From NCBI GenBank assembly GCA_963923955.1, contig OZ000552.1:1364001-1428000 (forward strand): a DNA stretch of 64,000 bases. Reading direction: 5' to 3'. Numbering within the stretch: position 1 is the stretch's first letter; each line of letters opens with the position of its first letter. The translations under genes were made by a program, and so were the position numbers. Below the pieces are notes generated by a model that was not told the origin of the DNA, made no database searches, and was given only the letters and a program-made list of their open reading frames with translations. Positions 1 to 9,133 of this stretch are shown here, piece after piece. Source of the stretch: G963923955 sp963923955 (GTDB lineage Bacteria > Pseudomonadota > Gammaproteobacteria > Eutrophobiales > Eutrophobiaceae).

Positions 1-83
1 TTGCGTGTTGCGTGTTGCGTGTTGCGTGTTGCGTGTTGCGTGTTGCGTGTTGCGTGTTGCGTGTTGCGTGTTGCGTGTTGCGT
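1..83. repeat. Heptamer tandem repeat (TTGCGTG)n
   Basis: Eleven perfect copies of TTGCGTG followed by a 6-base partial copy; the array is cut by the left edge of the window, so its full length is unknown. It is not part of a recognisable gene. One reading frame across it stays open as a run of Leu-Arg-Val-Ala-Cys-Cys, but this merely translates the repeat. Such short perfect arrays are prone to slippage. Confidence 0.97.
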
Positions 84-775
84 TATCATTGTAGGACTCC
101 CCTAATCATGTTTAGTCAAGGTATTTCTTTGGCTTCTCGCCGCTTGCGTGGCCGCCAACGGCAGGCCGAAGCACATGAAACCAGCCTCAATATACGCCTG
201 CTATTGCCCCTGTCAACATTTTTGAACTTAAACTACCACTGCCTACCCCGTGTGTCTGCACCAGTCTGCGTACCACGCACAGGCAGGGGCAGGCAGGGCA
301 GGTGGGCCACAGTACGCACCCAGCCAAGCCCCCCTGTTCAGGCTAGAGCCTGCCCCGCGCTGGACACGGGGGCGGGCTTTGGTGCCGACCAGGGGAAAGG
401 GGCAGACTATTCTTTAGCTTGCCAAGAATCCATCCGGTTCTCGTCGTTCCTGGCCTGAGCAGGAATCCAGGGCGGAGACCTCATTCCTGCGGAAGCAGGG
501 ATCCAGTCACACGGAGGTGATCATGGGGCAGTGCAGACAATCGGGTGGATTCCTGCTCGCAGGCAGGAATGACACTCTTGCGCGTTCTTATCACAACATT
601 AGCCGAGTTCCGACTCTAATAAGAACGGGTACAGCAGAGCCATTTATCCGGGCACATGGCACTGCGCTTTTGTTCATGTCCTGCCGTCATTAACTCATTT
701 CATAGGCTGGCCGCATTGGAGCGCTATCATCCAGCTTCTGGTATGCTATGAAGCAAATTTTAATCGGGGCTGGCC
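84..775. other. Intergenic stretch without a recognised gene
   Basis: I see no coding sequence with a recognisable product here. The stretch holds GC-rich palindromic segments around 340-385 (a CCCCGCGCTGGACACGGGG-type inverted repeat that recurs near 48860) and three copies of the dispersed 'cattcctg...caggaatccag' repeat between 440 and 572. The last ~100 bases before moaB probably carry its promoter, but no clear -35/-10 pair stands out. Confidence 0.6.
440..572. repeat. Cluster of dispersed palindromic repeats
   Basis: Three short imperfect palindromes (about 444-470, 481-510 and 543-572) share the core CATTCCTG...CAGGAATCCAG in either orientation. The same core recurs near 6597, 35657, 35810, 36768, 48758, 48927, 55310 and 55382, always between genes. 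They look like REP-type or small non-autonomous repeats; no transposase lies nearby. Confidence 0.8.
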
Positions 776-1297
776 ATGTCTGACAAAAGAGAATTTTTGC
801 CGCTGAACCTATGTATATTGGTTGTTTCTGATTCACGCACGGAGAAGACGGATAAGTCAGGTCGGCTATTGGAAGAGAGGTTGGCCGCCGCCGGGCATAA
901 TGTCTATGCAAAGAAGATCGTGCCGGATGCCGTTCATCAAATCCGGGCGGTGATCTCCCTCTGGTGTGTCGATGAGGAGGTCGATGCGATTATCAGCACC
1001 GGCGGCACCGGGGTGACCGGCAGGGATGGGACGCCTGAAGCGGTAGGCGTCCTGCTGGATAAGGAGATCGCTGGCTTTGGTGAAGTCTTTCGCATGCTCT
1101 CCTATGATGAAATCGCCAGTTCATCATTGCAATCCAGGGCAATGGCCGGCGTGATCAATGGGACTTATGTGTTCTGCCTGCCGGGTTCTGCCGCGGCCTG
1201 TGCAACGGCCTGGGACAAGCTCATCAGGAATCAATTAGATTATCGAACCCGCCCCTGTAATCTCGTGGAATTAATGCCGAGATTGAAGGAAGCTTAA
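776..1297 (+). CDS. moaB: Molybdenum cofactor biosynthesis protein B
   Basis: A 173-residue MoaB/MogA-fold protein, the family that adenylylates molybdopterin or serves a closely related step in molybdenum-cofactor synthesis in the cytoplasm. The signature TGGTG lies at residues 75-79, followed by RDGTPEA, and LPGS is near 135-138, the usual nucleotide/pterin-binding loops. Length fits bacterial MoaB. It stands alone on the plus strand; the RND adaptor gene begins 29 bases downstream but is functionally unrelated. No other cofactor gene is in the window. Confidence 0.93.
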   Translation: MSDKREFLPLNLCILVVSDSRTEKTDKSGRLLEERLAAAGHNVYAKKIVPDAVHQIRAVISLWCVDEEVDAIISTGGTGVTGRDGTPEAVGVLLDKEIAGFGEVFRMLSYDEIASSSLQSRAMAGVINGTYVFCLPGSAAACATAWDKLIRNQLDYRTRPCNLVELMPRLKEA

Positions 1298-1326
1298 GTT
1301 TTCCGCCCGTCATAAAGATCAGTAGG

Positions 1327-2421
1327 ATGAGGCAAAATTTACCAGTGCGCCGCCCATGCGCTAACCAGAGGCTGTCGGCACTCATCGCCTTGCTGATCTC
1401 CGGCGTGTGCTTGCTTGCTGAGGCAATGGCCGAGCAGGAGCAGGCGGCAAAGGTGTATGTTGCCGCGGCCGTGGAAATAGAGGCCGCGCCGCTTGGCTGG
1501 TTTCCTGGAACGGTGATCGGGCGCGCTGATTCAAGGCTTGCCGCAGAGGTGGAAGGCCGTCTGATCAAGGTGGTGGAAGTGGGCGATGCCGTGCGGGAAG
1601 GGGAGGTCGTCGCCCGGATCGAAGGCACGATCTTCCAGCTCATGCTTGATGAGGCCCAGGCCGAATTGATCCCTATCCAGGCGCGGCTTGATTTTTATCA
1701 ACGCGAATCGAAGCGGCTGGAGAAGCTGGCCAGGAATAATAACGCCGCAAAGAACAGGTTGGATGATCTCATGTCCAGCTATGATGAATACCTGGGGCAG
1801 ATGAAGGCGACCCGATTACGACTGGCCCAGGCGCGTGATCGCCTGCAACGAACCTTCATCAAGGCGCCCTTTCATGGCGTGGTGAGCGAGCGCTATAAGT
1901 CAAAAGGCGAGCGGGTGGACCGCGGCGATGAGGTGCTGCGGCTGGTGAATACGGATAGCCTTGAGGTGAGTGTGCGCATCCCGCAGGCGCTCACGGCCTT
2001 TATCTCTCCCGATGCGATCTTGCTTGCCTCAGATGGAAGATATGATGAGAGGCTGACGGTGCGCGCCTTGGTGCCGGTCGGCGATGATATTTCCCGGCTG
2101 TATGAACTGCGCCTGCTGTTTGAAAATAAACAATGGCTGGCCGGCCAGGCCCTGCGGGTAGCCGTACCACAGTCCGCAAAGAGACAGATGCTTGCCGTGC
2201 CGCGCGATGCCCTGGTCATTCGGCAAGACGGCACGAGCGTATTCAAGGTCAACGACAGTAACGCGGCTGAACTCGTGCCCGTTCAGGTTGGCGTGGCCCA
2301 GGGCCGGCTGGTGGAAGTAACCGGCGGGCTGCGCGCCGGGGATAAGGTGGTCATCCAGGGCAATGAACGCCTGCGCCCCGGCCAGGCCGTGCAGATCCTT
2401 GACACGCCAAATCGCCGCTAA
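1327..2421 (+). CDS. RND efflux periplasmic adaptor (membrane fusion protein)
   Basis: A 364-residue HlyD/AcrA-family adaptor that links an inner-membrane RND pump to an outer-membrane channel. The N-terminus is a hydrophobic signal segment (about residues 15-36) ending AEAMAEQ. A barrel-sandwich hybrid domain flanks a helical hairpin at roughly 110-175 (rich in Leu, Arg, Gln), and the RTFIKAPFHGVVSE segment is the typical second lipoyl half. No lipobox cysteine is evident, so it is probably membrane-anchored or soluble. The permease gene starts 8 bases after its stop, so the two are co-transcribed. No TolC-type gene is adjacent; the channel must be supplied elsewhere. Substrate unknown. Confidence 0.93.
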   Translation: MRQNLPVRRPCANQRLSALIALLISGVCLLAEAMAEQEQAAKVYVAAAVEIEAAPLGWFPGTVIGRADSRLAAEVEGRLIKVVEVGDAVREGEVVARIEGTIFQLMLDEAQAELIPIQARLDFYQRESKRLEKLARNNNAAKNRLDDLMSSYDEYLGQMKATRLRLAQARDRLQRTFIKAPFHGVVSERYKSKGERVDRGDEVLRLVNTDSLEVSVRIPQALTAFISPDAILLASDGRYDERLTVRALVPVGDDISRLYELRLLFENKQWLAGQALRVAVPQSAKRQMLAVPRDALVIRQDGTSVFKVNDSNAAELVPVQVGVAQGRLVEVTGGLRAGDKVVIQGNERLRPGQAVQILDTPNRR

Positions 2422-2429
2422 GATCGCCT

Positions 2430-5400
2430 GTGAAACTAACAGAAATTAGCCTGGGCAATCATGTAGCGGTGCAGGTTGCTATTCTTTTAGCCGTCTTGTT
2501 TGGCGCGGTCAGCCTCTCCAGGCTCCCGATCCAGCTGATCCCTGAAATACAGGAACCGCAGATCACCATCACCACAAACTGGCGCGCGGCGGCGCCGAAC
2601 GAGGTCGAGGCGGAGATCATTGAACCGCAGGAGGATGTGCTGCGCGGCCTGCCTGGCATGAACGAACTGCTTGCTACCGCCCAGGAGGGCCGCGGCCAGA
2701 TCACCATCACCTTCAATGTCGATACGGACTTTGAGCGCGCCCTGATAGAGGTATTGAGCCGCTTGAACCAGGTACCGGACTACCCGGACGATGCCGATGC
2801 GCCAAGGATCAGCACTGTGGGCGCCGATGCCAGCCCTATCGCCTGGATCATGGTGCAGCCCGCCGCCGGCAATGAGCGCGATATTTCTTCCTATAGCGAT
2901 TATGTCGAAGAGGTGGTACAGACCCGCTTTGAGCGCGTCCCCGGCGTTGCCCGCACTACGCTGAACGGCGGGCGCAGGCATGAGATCCGGATTACCTTTG
3001 ATCCCTATCGAGTGGCCAGCCTCGGCATTGAGCTACCGGTTGTATCCACCCTGGCCGGTGCCGGACAAGACATTTCAGGCGGCGGGGCGGATGTCGGCAA
3101 GCGCGAATACAGCATCCGTTATGCCGGAAAATACGGCGTTGATGAACTGGAAGACCTCATCATCGAATGGCGGGAGGGGCATCCAATCTATCTGCGTGAT
3201 GTGGCGCGGGTGGAGAAGCGCATGGCTGACAAGAGCGCCTTTGTGCGCACCAGTGGCGGCCTGACCCTGGCGGTCAGTGTGCAGCGGGAGACAGGCGTGA
3301 ATGTGCTGGAGGTGATGGATGGCTTAAAGGCCGCCATCGTCGAGCTGCGGGAAGGGCCTTTGAAACGCGCCGGCCTCACCATCGACCAGAGATACGATGA
3401 GACGATCTACATCGAGAGCTCGATCCGGATGCTGCGCAACAACTTGGGCCTCGGCATCGCCCTGGCGGTCTTGATCCTGTGGTGGTTTCTGCGCCGCTTG
3501 CGGGCGACCGTCATCGTGGCCGCCGCCATTCCCGTGTGTTTATTGACCAGCCTGTTGGTGCTGTATGGCACCGGCCGCACCTTGAATATTGTATCTCTGG
3601 CCGGCCTTGCCTTTGCCGTCGGCATGGTGATGGATGCCTCGATCATGGTGCTGGAGAACATTATCCGCTTAAGAGAACAAGGCAGCGCGGCCAAAGAAGC
3701 ATCACTGCAAGGCACCGGCCAGATATGGGGCGCACTCCTGGCCTCGACCGTGACAACAGTAGCCATTTTTCTGCCCATCCTGTTTTTGCAAGGCGAGGTC
3801 GGCCAGTTGTTTGGTGATCTGGCCATTACTATCTCGGCTGCGATCTGCGTCTCTTTGCTCGTCGCCATCACGGTCGTGCCGACATTTGCTTATCAATACC
3901 TGGGAAGATACCGGCTGCAGGACCCGCATGCGCACTGGTGGCGCAATGCGGCCGGGATCATCATGGACTTGACCAGCACCCCGAAAAGACGCTTTGCCTG
4001 GATTGTCGGCCTGATCAGCCTGCCGCTATTGGCCGCCGTGCTCTTGTTGCCCAAGGCGGATTATCTGCCAACGGGCAACAGAAATATTGTCTTTGCCTTT
4101 ATCCTGCCGCCACCCGGGGCAAACAACGAGCACATGGAAAATGAAATGGGGAAAATGGTGGATGAGAAGATGCAGCCCTATGTTGCCGGCGAGAGGGAGC
4201 CGGGTGTGGCGCACTTTTTCTTTGTCTCTTTTCCCGGCGGTGCCTTTATGGGCCTAAGGGCTAAGGACCCGGCCCGGGCGGCGGAGTTGGTGCCCGTGCT
4301 CAATGAGCTATTAAACAGCTTCCCCGATGTCATCGCCTTCGCCCGGCAGGTCTCGCTGTTTGGCGGCTTTGGCGAGGGACGGACGATCGATATGGACATC
4401 CAGGCACGGGACTTGTCCGCAACGATGGCGGCCGCCTTGTTGGGATTTACCCAAATTCCTGCGGCCATTCCCGGGGCTAGTGCGCAACCCTATCCCGGCT
4501 TGCAGCTATCGCAACCGGAACTGCGACTGATCCCCGATGAAAGGCGCATCGCGGAAGCCGGCTGGAATCGGGGCACACTGGCGGGTGTCGTGCGGGCGCT
4601 GGGCGATGGCCTGTATGCCGGCGACTATTTTGACGGCGAGCGGACGCTGGATATTATTGTCCGGGCGGAAGCTTGGGAAGGCCCGGAAGAACTGGCTAAC
4701 CTGCCCTTGGCAACGCCCAATGCCGGGGTCTTGCCGTTGGGCGAGTTGGCCGAGGTAACCCGCACCGCAGGCCCGGAGCAGATCCGTCGCATTGACCGGC
4801 GCCGCACCGTCACCCTGCGCGTGCAGCCGCCGGCGGATATGTCACTCTCTGAAACCATTGCCCTGTTGCAAGAGAAGGTTGAACCGATGATCTTGGCTGC
4901 ACTGCCGGAAGACGGCGAGGTCTCTTATACCGGCACGGCGGATAAGCTTAGATCCGCCATTGACAGTATGCAGGGCGGTTTTTTACTGGCGGTTGCTATT
5001 CTGTACCTGCTGATGAGTGCACTGTTCCGCTCGTTTAAGGATAGCCTGCTCGTCATCTTGGCCATTCCGCTGGCCACAGTCGGCGGTGTTATCATGCTGC
5101 GTCTGATTAATTTTGTCCCGGGTCTGTTTGGCATCAAGCTGTTTCAACCGATGGATCTATTGACCATGATCGGCTTTATTATCTTACTTGGGCTGGTAGT
5201 GAACAATGCCATCCTCTTGGTACACCAGGCGCGCCAGGCCGAGCGGGTCGGCCTGGCGCGTCGGCTTGCGGTGGAACAGGCGGTCAGTTTGCGTCTGCGG
5301 CCGATTATGATGAGTACCCTGACCAGTGTATTTGGCATGTTGCCGTTATTGTTAATCCCCGGCGCCGGCACCGAGCTCTACCGCGGCCTGGCCGGCGTCA

Positions 5401-5513
5401 TTGTCGGCGGCATGCTGGTCAGCACGGTCTTTACCTTGATCCTCCTGCCCAGCCTGTTACGCATTGGCGAGGACAGAACGCTCTCCGCCGCTGCCCGCAA
5501 TGCCGATGTATAA
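2430..5513 (+). CDS. RND efflux transporter permease
   Basis: A 1027-residue inner-membrane proton-driven transporter of the AcrB/MexF superfamily, full length, starting at GTG. It shows the standard layout: first membrane helix at 12-30, periplasmic porter domain, membrane helices from about 335, a second periplasmic half, and a final helix bundle ending near 1010. The fourth-helix motif GMVMDASIMVLENI keeps one of the two aspartates of the AcrB proton relay, a pattern more like CusA than AcrB. It is translationally close to the upstream adaptor. Its last codons overlap the start of the next gene. Substrate cannot be deduced. Confidence 0.93.
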   Translation: MKLTEISLGNHVAVQVAILLAVLFGAVSLSRLPIQLIPEIQEPQITITTNWRAAAPNEVEAEIIEPQEDVLRGLPGMNELLATAQEGRGQITITFNVDTDFERALIEVLSRLNQVPDYPDDADAPRISTVGADASPIAWIMVQPAAGNERDISSYSDYVEEVVQTRFERVPGVARTTLNGGRRHEIRITFDPYRVASLGIELPVVSTLAGAGQDISGGGADVGKREYSIRYAGKYGVDELEDLIIEWREGHPIYLRDVARVEKRMADKSAFVRTSGGLTLAVSVQRETGVNVLEVMDGLKAAIVELREGPLKRAGLTIDQRYDETIYIESSIRMLRNNLGLGIALAVLILWWFLRRLRATVIVAAAIPVCLLTSLLVLYGTGRTLNIVSLAGLAFAVGMVMDASIMVLENIIRLREQGSAAKEASLQGTGQIWGALLASTVTTVAIFLPILFLQGEVGQLFGDLAITISAAICVSLLVAITVVPTFAYQYLGRYRLQDPHAHWWRNAAGIIMDLTSTPKRRFAWIVGLISLPLLAAVLLLPKADYLPTGNRNIVFAFILPPPGANNEHMENEMGKMVDEKMQPYVAGEREPGVAHFFFVSFPGGAFMGLRAKDPARAAELVPVLNELLNSFPDVIAFARQVSLFGGFGEGRTIDMDIQARDLSATMAAALLGFTQIPAAIPGASAQPYPGLQLSQPELRLIPDERRIAEAGWNRGTLAGVVRALGDGLYAGDYFDGERTLDIIVRAEAWEGPEELANLPLATPNAGVLPLGELAEVTRTAGPEQIRRIDRRRTVTLRVQPPADMSLSETIALLQEKVEPMILAALPEDGEVSYTGTADKLRSAIDSMQGGFLLAVAILYLLMSALFRSFKDSLLVILAIPLATVGGVIMLRLINFVPGLFGIKLFQPMDLLTMIGFIILLGLVVNNAILLVHQARQAERVGLARRLAVEQAVSLRLRPIMMSTLTSVFGMLPLLLIPGAGTELYRGLAGVIVGGMLVSTVFTLILLPSLLRIGEDRTLSAAARNADV

Positions 5514-6516
5514 TATTCCCTCATCAAGCCTTGTCATTCTGCTGCTCGCATTGCAGTCCGGGCCGGCTGCGGCCGCAACCTATACTCTTGCTAATAAGAC
5601 AGACAGCGTCATCGGTGAGCTTGGCAGTGTGACAGCAAGGCAGGAGGATACCTTGCTCGATATCGCCCGGAGAAATGGGCTGGGCTATGCAGAGATCAAG
5701 CTGGCCAATTCGGGGGTTGACACCTGGCTGCCCGGTGCCGGCACGGAGATTGTCCTGCCCACTCGCTTCATCCTGCCTGATGCCCCCCGGCGCGGCATCG
5801 TCCTGAACATTCCAGAGATGCGCCTGTATTATTTTATCCATCGTAATGAGACGCAGGTCATCACCTATCCATTAGGTATCGGCCGGGAAGGCTGGGCTAC
5901 GCCCTATACAAGAACACGCATTACTCAAAAGATTAAAAATCCATCGTGGTATCCACCCAGATCAATCAGGGAGGAACATGCGGCTGCGGGCGACCCCTTG
6001 CCAAGGGTGGTACGGCCTGGACCGAATAACCCCTTAGGTGCCTATGCCCTGCGCCTGGGGTTGCCGAGTTATTTGATCCATGGGACGAATAAACCCTTCG
6101 GTATCGGCATGCGTGTCAGTCATGGCTGCATACGCCTGTATCCGGAAGACATCGCCACATTGTTTGCCCTGGTCAAGCGCAAGACGCCGGTCGCCATCAT
6201 TAACCAGCCTTATAAGATAGGTCGCGAGGGAAATAAATTTTACTTAGAAGCCCATCCCTTTCTTGAAGAAGATGCGCAGGAATTTGCAGATAACCTTAGC
6301 AGCGTTGTGAAGGGCCTGGTCAGATTGACCAAGGAGCAGGGCTACGAGATCGACTGGGAACTGGCGAGAAGGATCATCCGCAAGCAACAAGGCATCCCCA
6401 TCGAAATTGGTTATATAAAGACCACGGAAACCGAAGGATTGCCGGTTTCACAGGATCTTGAGTTAATCTCAGGAGATGGAACTCTACCGCAGGAAGATTT
6501 GAGTTCCAGTCAATAA
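5506..6516 (+). CDS. Periplasmic L,D-transpeptidase (YkuD family)
   Basis: A secreted L,D-transpeptidase of the ErfK/YbiS/YcfS type, which makes 3-3 peptidoglycan crosslinks or attaches lipoproteins to the wall. An N-terminal signal peptide (SLVILLLALQSGPAAA) is followed by a LysM-like stretch (about residues 44-86) and the YkuD domain. The catalytic motif SHGCIRLYP places the nucleophile at Cys208, with the partner His192 in IHGTNKP. The reading frame is open back to a TTG at 5464, but ATG at 5506 (or 5500) gives a proper signal peptide and overlaps the permease stop by 8 bases. The C-terminal ~50 residues are unassigned. Confidence 0.9.
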   Translation: MYNIPSSSLVILLLALQSGPAAAATYTLANKTDSVIGELGSVTARQEDTLLDIARRNGLGYAEIKLANSGVDTWLPGAGTEIVLPTRFILPDAPRRGIVLNIPEMRLYYFIHRNETQVITYPLGIGREGWATPYTRTRITQKIKNPSWYPPRSIREEHAAAGDPLPRVVRPGPNNPLGAYALRLGLPSYLIHGTNKPFGIGMRVSHGCIRLYPEDIATLFALVKRKTPVAIINQPYKIGREGNKFYLEAHPFLEEDAQEFADNLSSVVKGLVRLTKEQGYEIDWELARRIIRKQQGIPIEIGYIKTTETEGLPVSQDLELISGDGTLPQEDLSSSQ

Positions 6517-6842
6517 CAACCTCGGGGCAGGCGATTCCCCAGCTCGCCAAGAAGGCATCCGAGGAACCGATGTTGGTCTGCGCCGCCTGAATTCTCTGGA
6601 TTCCTGCTTTCGCAGGAATGACGGGGGAAGTGTCTGTCCCTGCTCGGTCACAGGTAGCGTTCTTGTGCAGGAATGACGGAGGAGATGCAGGAGCCCCATT
6701 GGATTCCTACCCCTTCTCATAGGCAGGAAAGGGGGAATAAGGCGACATTTCATAAAGTGCAGAGGGAATGCGCCTTTTCTCTCAATGTAAAAATAGCAGC
6801 AGCCACCAGCCCCCTCGCAGCTTAAGTTGAAACAAAACTATT
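6517..6842. repeat. Intergenic region with dispersed palindromic repeats
   Basis: This stretch between two convergent genes has no convincing gene. It carries one clear copy of the dispersed repeat at about 6597-6627 (GGATTCCTGC...GCAGGAATGACGG) and partial copies near 6655-6675 and 6700-6725. The last ~60 bases before 6843 should hold the 3' end of the diguanylate cyclase transcript. Confidence 0.7.
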
Positions 6843-7754
6843 CTAGCCAGCAGCGACAGCGATGCGGTTTCGGCCGCCCTCCTTGGCTTGATACAGGGCC
6901 TGGTCGCAGCGATCGAGCAGGCTTTTGGCCGTATCATCCTGTCGTATTGAGGAGAGGCCGGCACTGATGGTGACCTGAATGGTGTAATCCTCATAGCGAA
7001 AGTGCGCGGCTTCGACGGATTGGCGAATGCGCTCGGCCAGCAGGCTGGCACCCAGCGCGCGGGTATTGCGTAGCAGGATGACAAATTCCTCGCCGCCATA
7101 GCGGTAGATGATGTCACTGCGGCGCACACATTCAACCATGCTGTCTGCAACACGCCTTAATACGGTATCGCCTGCAGCATGCCCGTAACTATCATTGATC
7201 TGCTTGAAGTGATCGATGTCCAGCATCATGGCCGAGAGCGTTGTGCCGTGTCGAAGGGCCAGGTCCAGCTCCTGCTCCAGCGCATTGTCCATTGCCGCGC
7301 GGTTGCCGACACCGGTGACCGTATCCCGGTGCGCCCGCTCTACCGCCTGTTTGTACAGCAGGGCATTGCGCAGAGGATAGATCAGCGCGGCGATCAGGCT
7401 CTCTAAGCGGCTGATTTCGCTGTCGGTAAATTTTGTCCGGCGCGCAAAGACCAATTCGCCGATATTCTCATCGAGTAATAGCAGTTGATAGCTGCATCGA
7501 TGTGCTGCCGCCGCGCCAAGTTCTAGCGCATAATCCGCCTCTTTGTTCAGATAGGACAGGCCATCGTGGGGGATGAGCGCCGCGCTTTGGGCATGAAAAA
7601 GCGTAAGCACCTCGCCCAGTTCCAGGGTGCTCTGTAAAGTCCCGCTTAGTTGCAGCGCGCGGTTATCCACACCGGCGGACACGCCGCTGTGATGAAAAGA
7701 CTGTTGGGCATTTTGCACGCCCGCAGCCTTATGACTCTGCTCTATCTCGGCCAT
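6843..7754 (-). CDS. Diguanylate cyclase (GGDEF domain)
   Basis: A 303-residue cytoplasmic protein that should make cyclic di-GMP from two GTP. The C-terminal half (about 140-300) is a GGDEF domain with an intact active-site motif GGEEF at 220-224, the DIDHFKQIND metal/substrate segment at 179-188, and an RxxD inhibitory site (RRSD, 211-214) five residues ahead of it. Enzymatic activity and product inhibition are therefore expected. The N-terminal half (about 30-135) looks like a small GAF-type sensor; the ligand is unknown. No membrane segment or EAL domain. It is a lone gene, divergent from rpoE. Confidence 0.9.
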   Translation of the reverse strand: MAEIEQSHKAAGVQNAQQSFHHSGVSAGVDNRALQLSGTLQSTLELGEVLTLFHAQSAALIPHDGLSYLNKEADYALELGAAAAHRCSYQLLLLDENIGELVFARRTKFTDSEISRLESLIAALIYPLRNALLYKQAVERAHRDTVTGVGNRAAMDNALEQELDLALRHGTTLSAMMLDIDHFKQINDSYGHAAGDTVLRRVADSMVECVRRSDIIYRYGGEEFVILLRNTRALGASLLAERIRQSVEAAHFRYEDYTIQVTISAGLSSIRQDDTAKSLLDRCDQALYQAKEGGRNRIAVAAG

Positions 7755-7807
7755 AGGAATAATCGCGCTCTTGGCTCTTGGCGGTAATGAAGGACATCAT
7801 GTTGGTA

Positions 7808-7888
7808 TTGGTAGATTGTCATAACTAAGATAATATAGCCAAACCGCCACCTAAGCCATTGATAAAGCCGGTCTTGCCGGCTTTTTAT
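7808..7888 (+). ncRNA. Promoter-terminator pair, possible small RNA or rpoE leader attenuator
   Basis: A -35-like TTGGTA (7808-7813) lies 17 bases from a -10-like TAATAT (7831-7836), with GATAAT overlapping. About 28 bases further on, AAAGCCGG (7864-7871) pairs with CCGGCTTT (7877-7884) and runs into T-rich sequence, a rho-independent terminator shape. Both read toward rpoE, which starts at 7944, with no gene between. It could yield a transcript of about 45 nt or attenuate rpoE. Interpretation is speculative; the hairpin itself is clear. Confidence 0.4.
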
Positions 7889-7943
7889 ATTTATAACCGA
7901 ATAAATAATTTTACAAAAAGACGCGCTATTGGGGAGCCGATGA

Positions 7944-8516
7944 ATGGGCAGTAATGAAATGGACATGCTCTTGATCGAGCGGGTCAAGCGCGGGGAGAAG
8001 CAGGCCTTTGATGCCCTGGTGCTGAAATATCAAGCGCGCATCGTCAACCTGGTCTCCCGCTTTGTGAGGAACCCGGCCGATGCGATGGATGTCGCCCAGG
8101 AAGCCTTTTTGAAGGCATACCGGGCGCTGCCTAATTTCCGGGGCGACAGCGCCTTCTACACCTGGCTGTATCGGATTGCCGTGAATACCGCCAAGAATCA
8201 ATTAGCGCTTCAAGCGCGCCGACCACAGGAGGCGGATATTGATGTCTCGGAAATTGAACAAATTGAAGGCAACACTACTCTAAGTGAAAACGCCACGCCG
8301 GAGCACATGTTGCTCAAAGACGAGATCCAGGGTGTCGTGGTCAAGGCGATCGAGGCATTGCCGGAGGATCTGCGCATAGCAATCACGCTGCGTGAGCTGG
8401 ACGGCTTGAGTTATGAAGAGATTGCGACCGTGATGGATTGTCCAATCGGCACGGTCAGGTCGCGCATCTTTCGCGCTAGGGAGGCTGTTGATAAACAGTT
8501 AGAACCATTGTTATAA
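7944..8516 (+). CDS. rpoE: Extracytoplasmic-stress sigma factor sigma-E (AlgU)
   Basis: A 190-residue ECF sigma factor of the RpoE/AlgU group that directs RNA polymerase to envelope-stress promoters. Region 2 contains the core-binding and -10 recognition stretch (DAMDVAQEAFLKAYRALPNFRG), and region 4 carries the helix-turn-helix LSYEEIATVMDCPIGTVRSRIFRARE. The start at 7944 is set by GGGGAG seven bases upstream. The anti-sigma gene follows directly, then rseB and a DegP/MucD protease, the classic autoregulated envelope-stress operon. I did not find a clear GAACTT/TCTGA sigma-E promoter upstream. Confidence 0.96.
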   Translation: MGSNEMDMLLIERVKRGEKQAFDALVLKYQARIVNLVSRFVRNPADAMDVAQEAFLKAYRALPNFRGDSAFYTWLYRIAVNTAKNQLALQARRPQEADIDVSEIEQIEGNTTLSENATPEHMLLKDEIQGVVVKAIEALPEDLRIAITLRELDGLSYEEIATVMDCPIGTVRSRIFRAREAVDKQLEPLL

Positions 8517-8545
8517 AATTGCTACAAAGAGGTAAAATATACGTT

Positions 8546-9133
8546 ATGAGTAAATCCCAGAAAGAGCAGATCTCCGTATTTGTGGACGGGGAGGCCGATA
8601 ATGATACGGCGATAAAGGCACTCACCCGGGAACCGGCGCTGTTGGATACCTTAGCGCGCTACCATCTTGTGTCGGCCTGTATGAAGGATCAGTGCCCCAG
8701 CTATATGGATACTGAGCTGGCGGCAAGGGTAAGTCAGGCCGTAGCATCCGAGCCTACCGTGCTCGCGCCGCGTAAAAAGTCATTCCTGCCCGTCTTGAAA
8801 CCCGTGGCCGGGCTGGCCATCGCTGCATCAGTAGCGACAATCGCCATTCTTGGTGTGCAGCCGCAGCGTGCGGATGAGAGTCCTGCACCGAGCGGACAAG
8901 CGCCGTTCGTTGCAGAGCAGTCTGCTGCTAATACTATCAGCCCGGTGGTGCAGCAGCAGATCCAGAGCGTGCGCACTGAAAACAAGCCATCGCAAGGAGC
9001 CAGAGACCGGCGCGATACCAGGATGAACAGCTATCTGGTGAATTATAATGAATATCGCACCCATGCCGGTATGCAGGGCATGCTGCCCTATGCCCGGGTG
9101 GTGACGCACCAGCGGGCGCCGAGAGATGAGTAG
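8546..9133 (+). CDS. rseA: Sigma-E anti-sigma factor RseA (MucA)
   Basis: A 195-residue single-pass inner-membrane protein that binds and holds sigma-E until regulated proteolysis. The N-terminal cytoplasmic domain starts with EQISVFVDGEADND, typical of RseA/MucA; a membrane segment runs about 84-104; the remaining ~90 residues are periplasmic and Gln/Ala/Pro-rich. The ATG at 8546 is preferred to the upstream TTG at 8519 because an AGAGG lies 13 bases before it and the N-terminus then matches the family. Its last 8 bases overlap the next gene. Confidence 0.9.
   Translation: MSKSQKEQISVFVDGEADNDTAIKALTREPALLDTLARYHLVSACMKDQCPSYMDTELAARVSQAVASEPTVLAPRKKSFLPVLKPVAGLAIAASVATIAILGVQPQRADESPAPSGQAPFVAEQSAANTISPVVQQQIQSVRTENKPSQGARDRRDTRMNSYLVNYNEYRTHAGMQGMLPYARVVTHQRAPRDE

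Noticed and set aside
12..458. Open frame of 148 codons across the heptamer repeat
   Set aside because: The first 80 bases are merely the translated repeat (Leu-Arg-Val-Ala-Cys-Cys), and the rest has no protein-like pattern, start context or partner.
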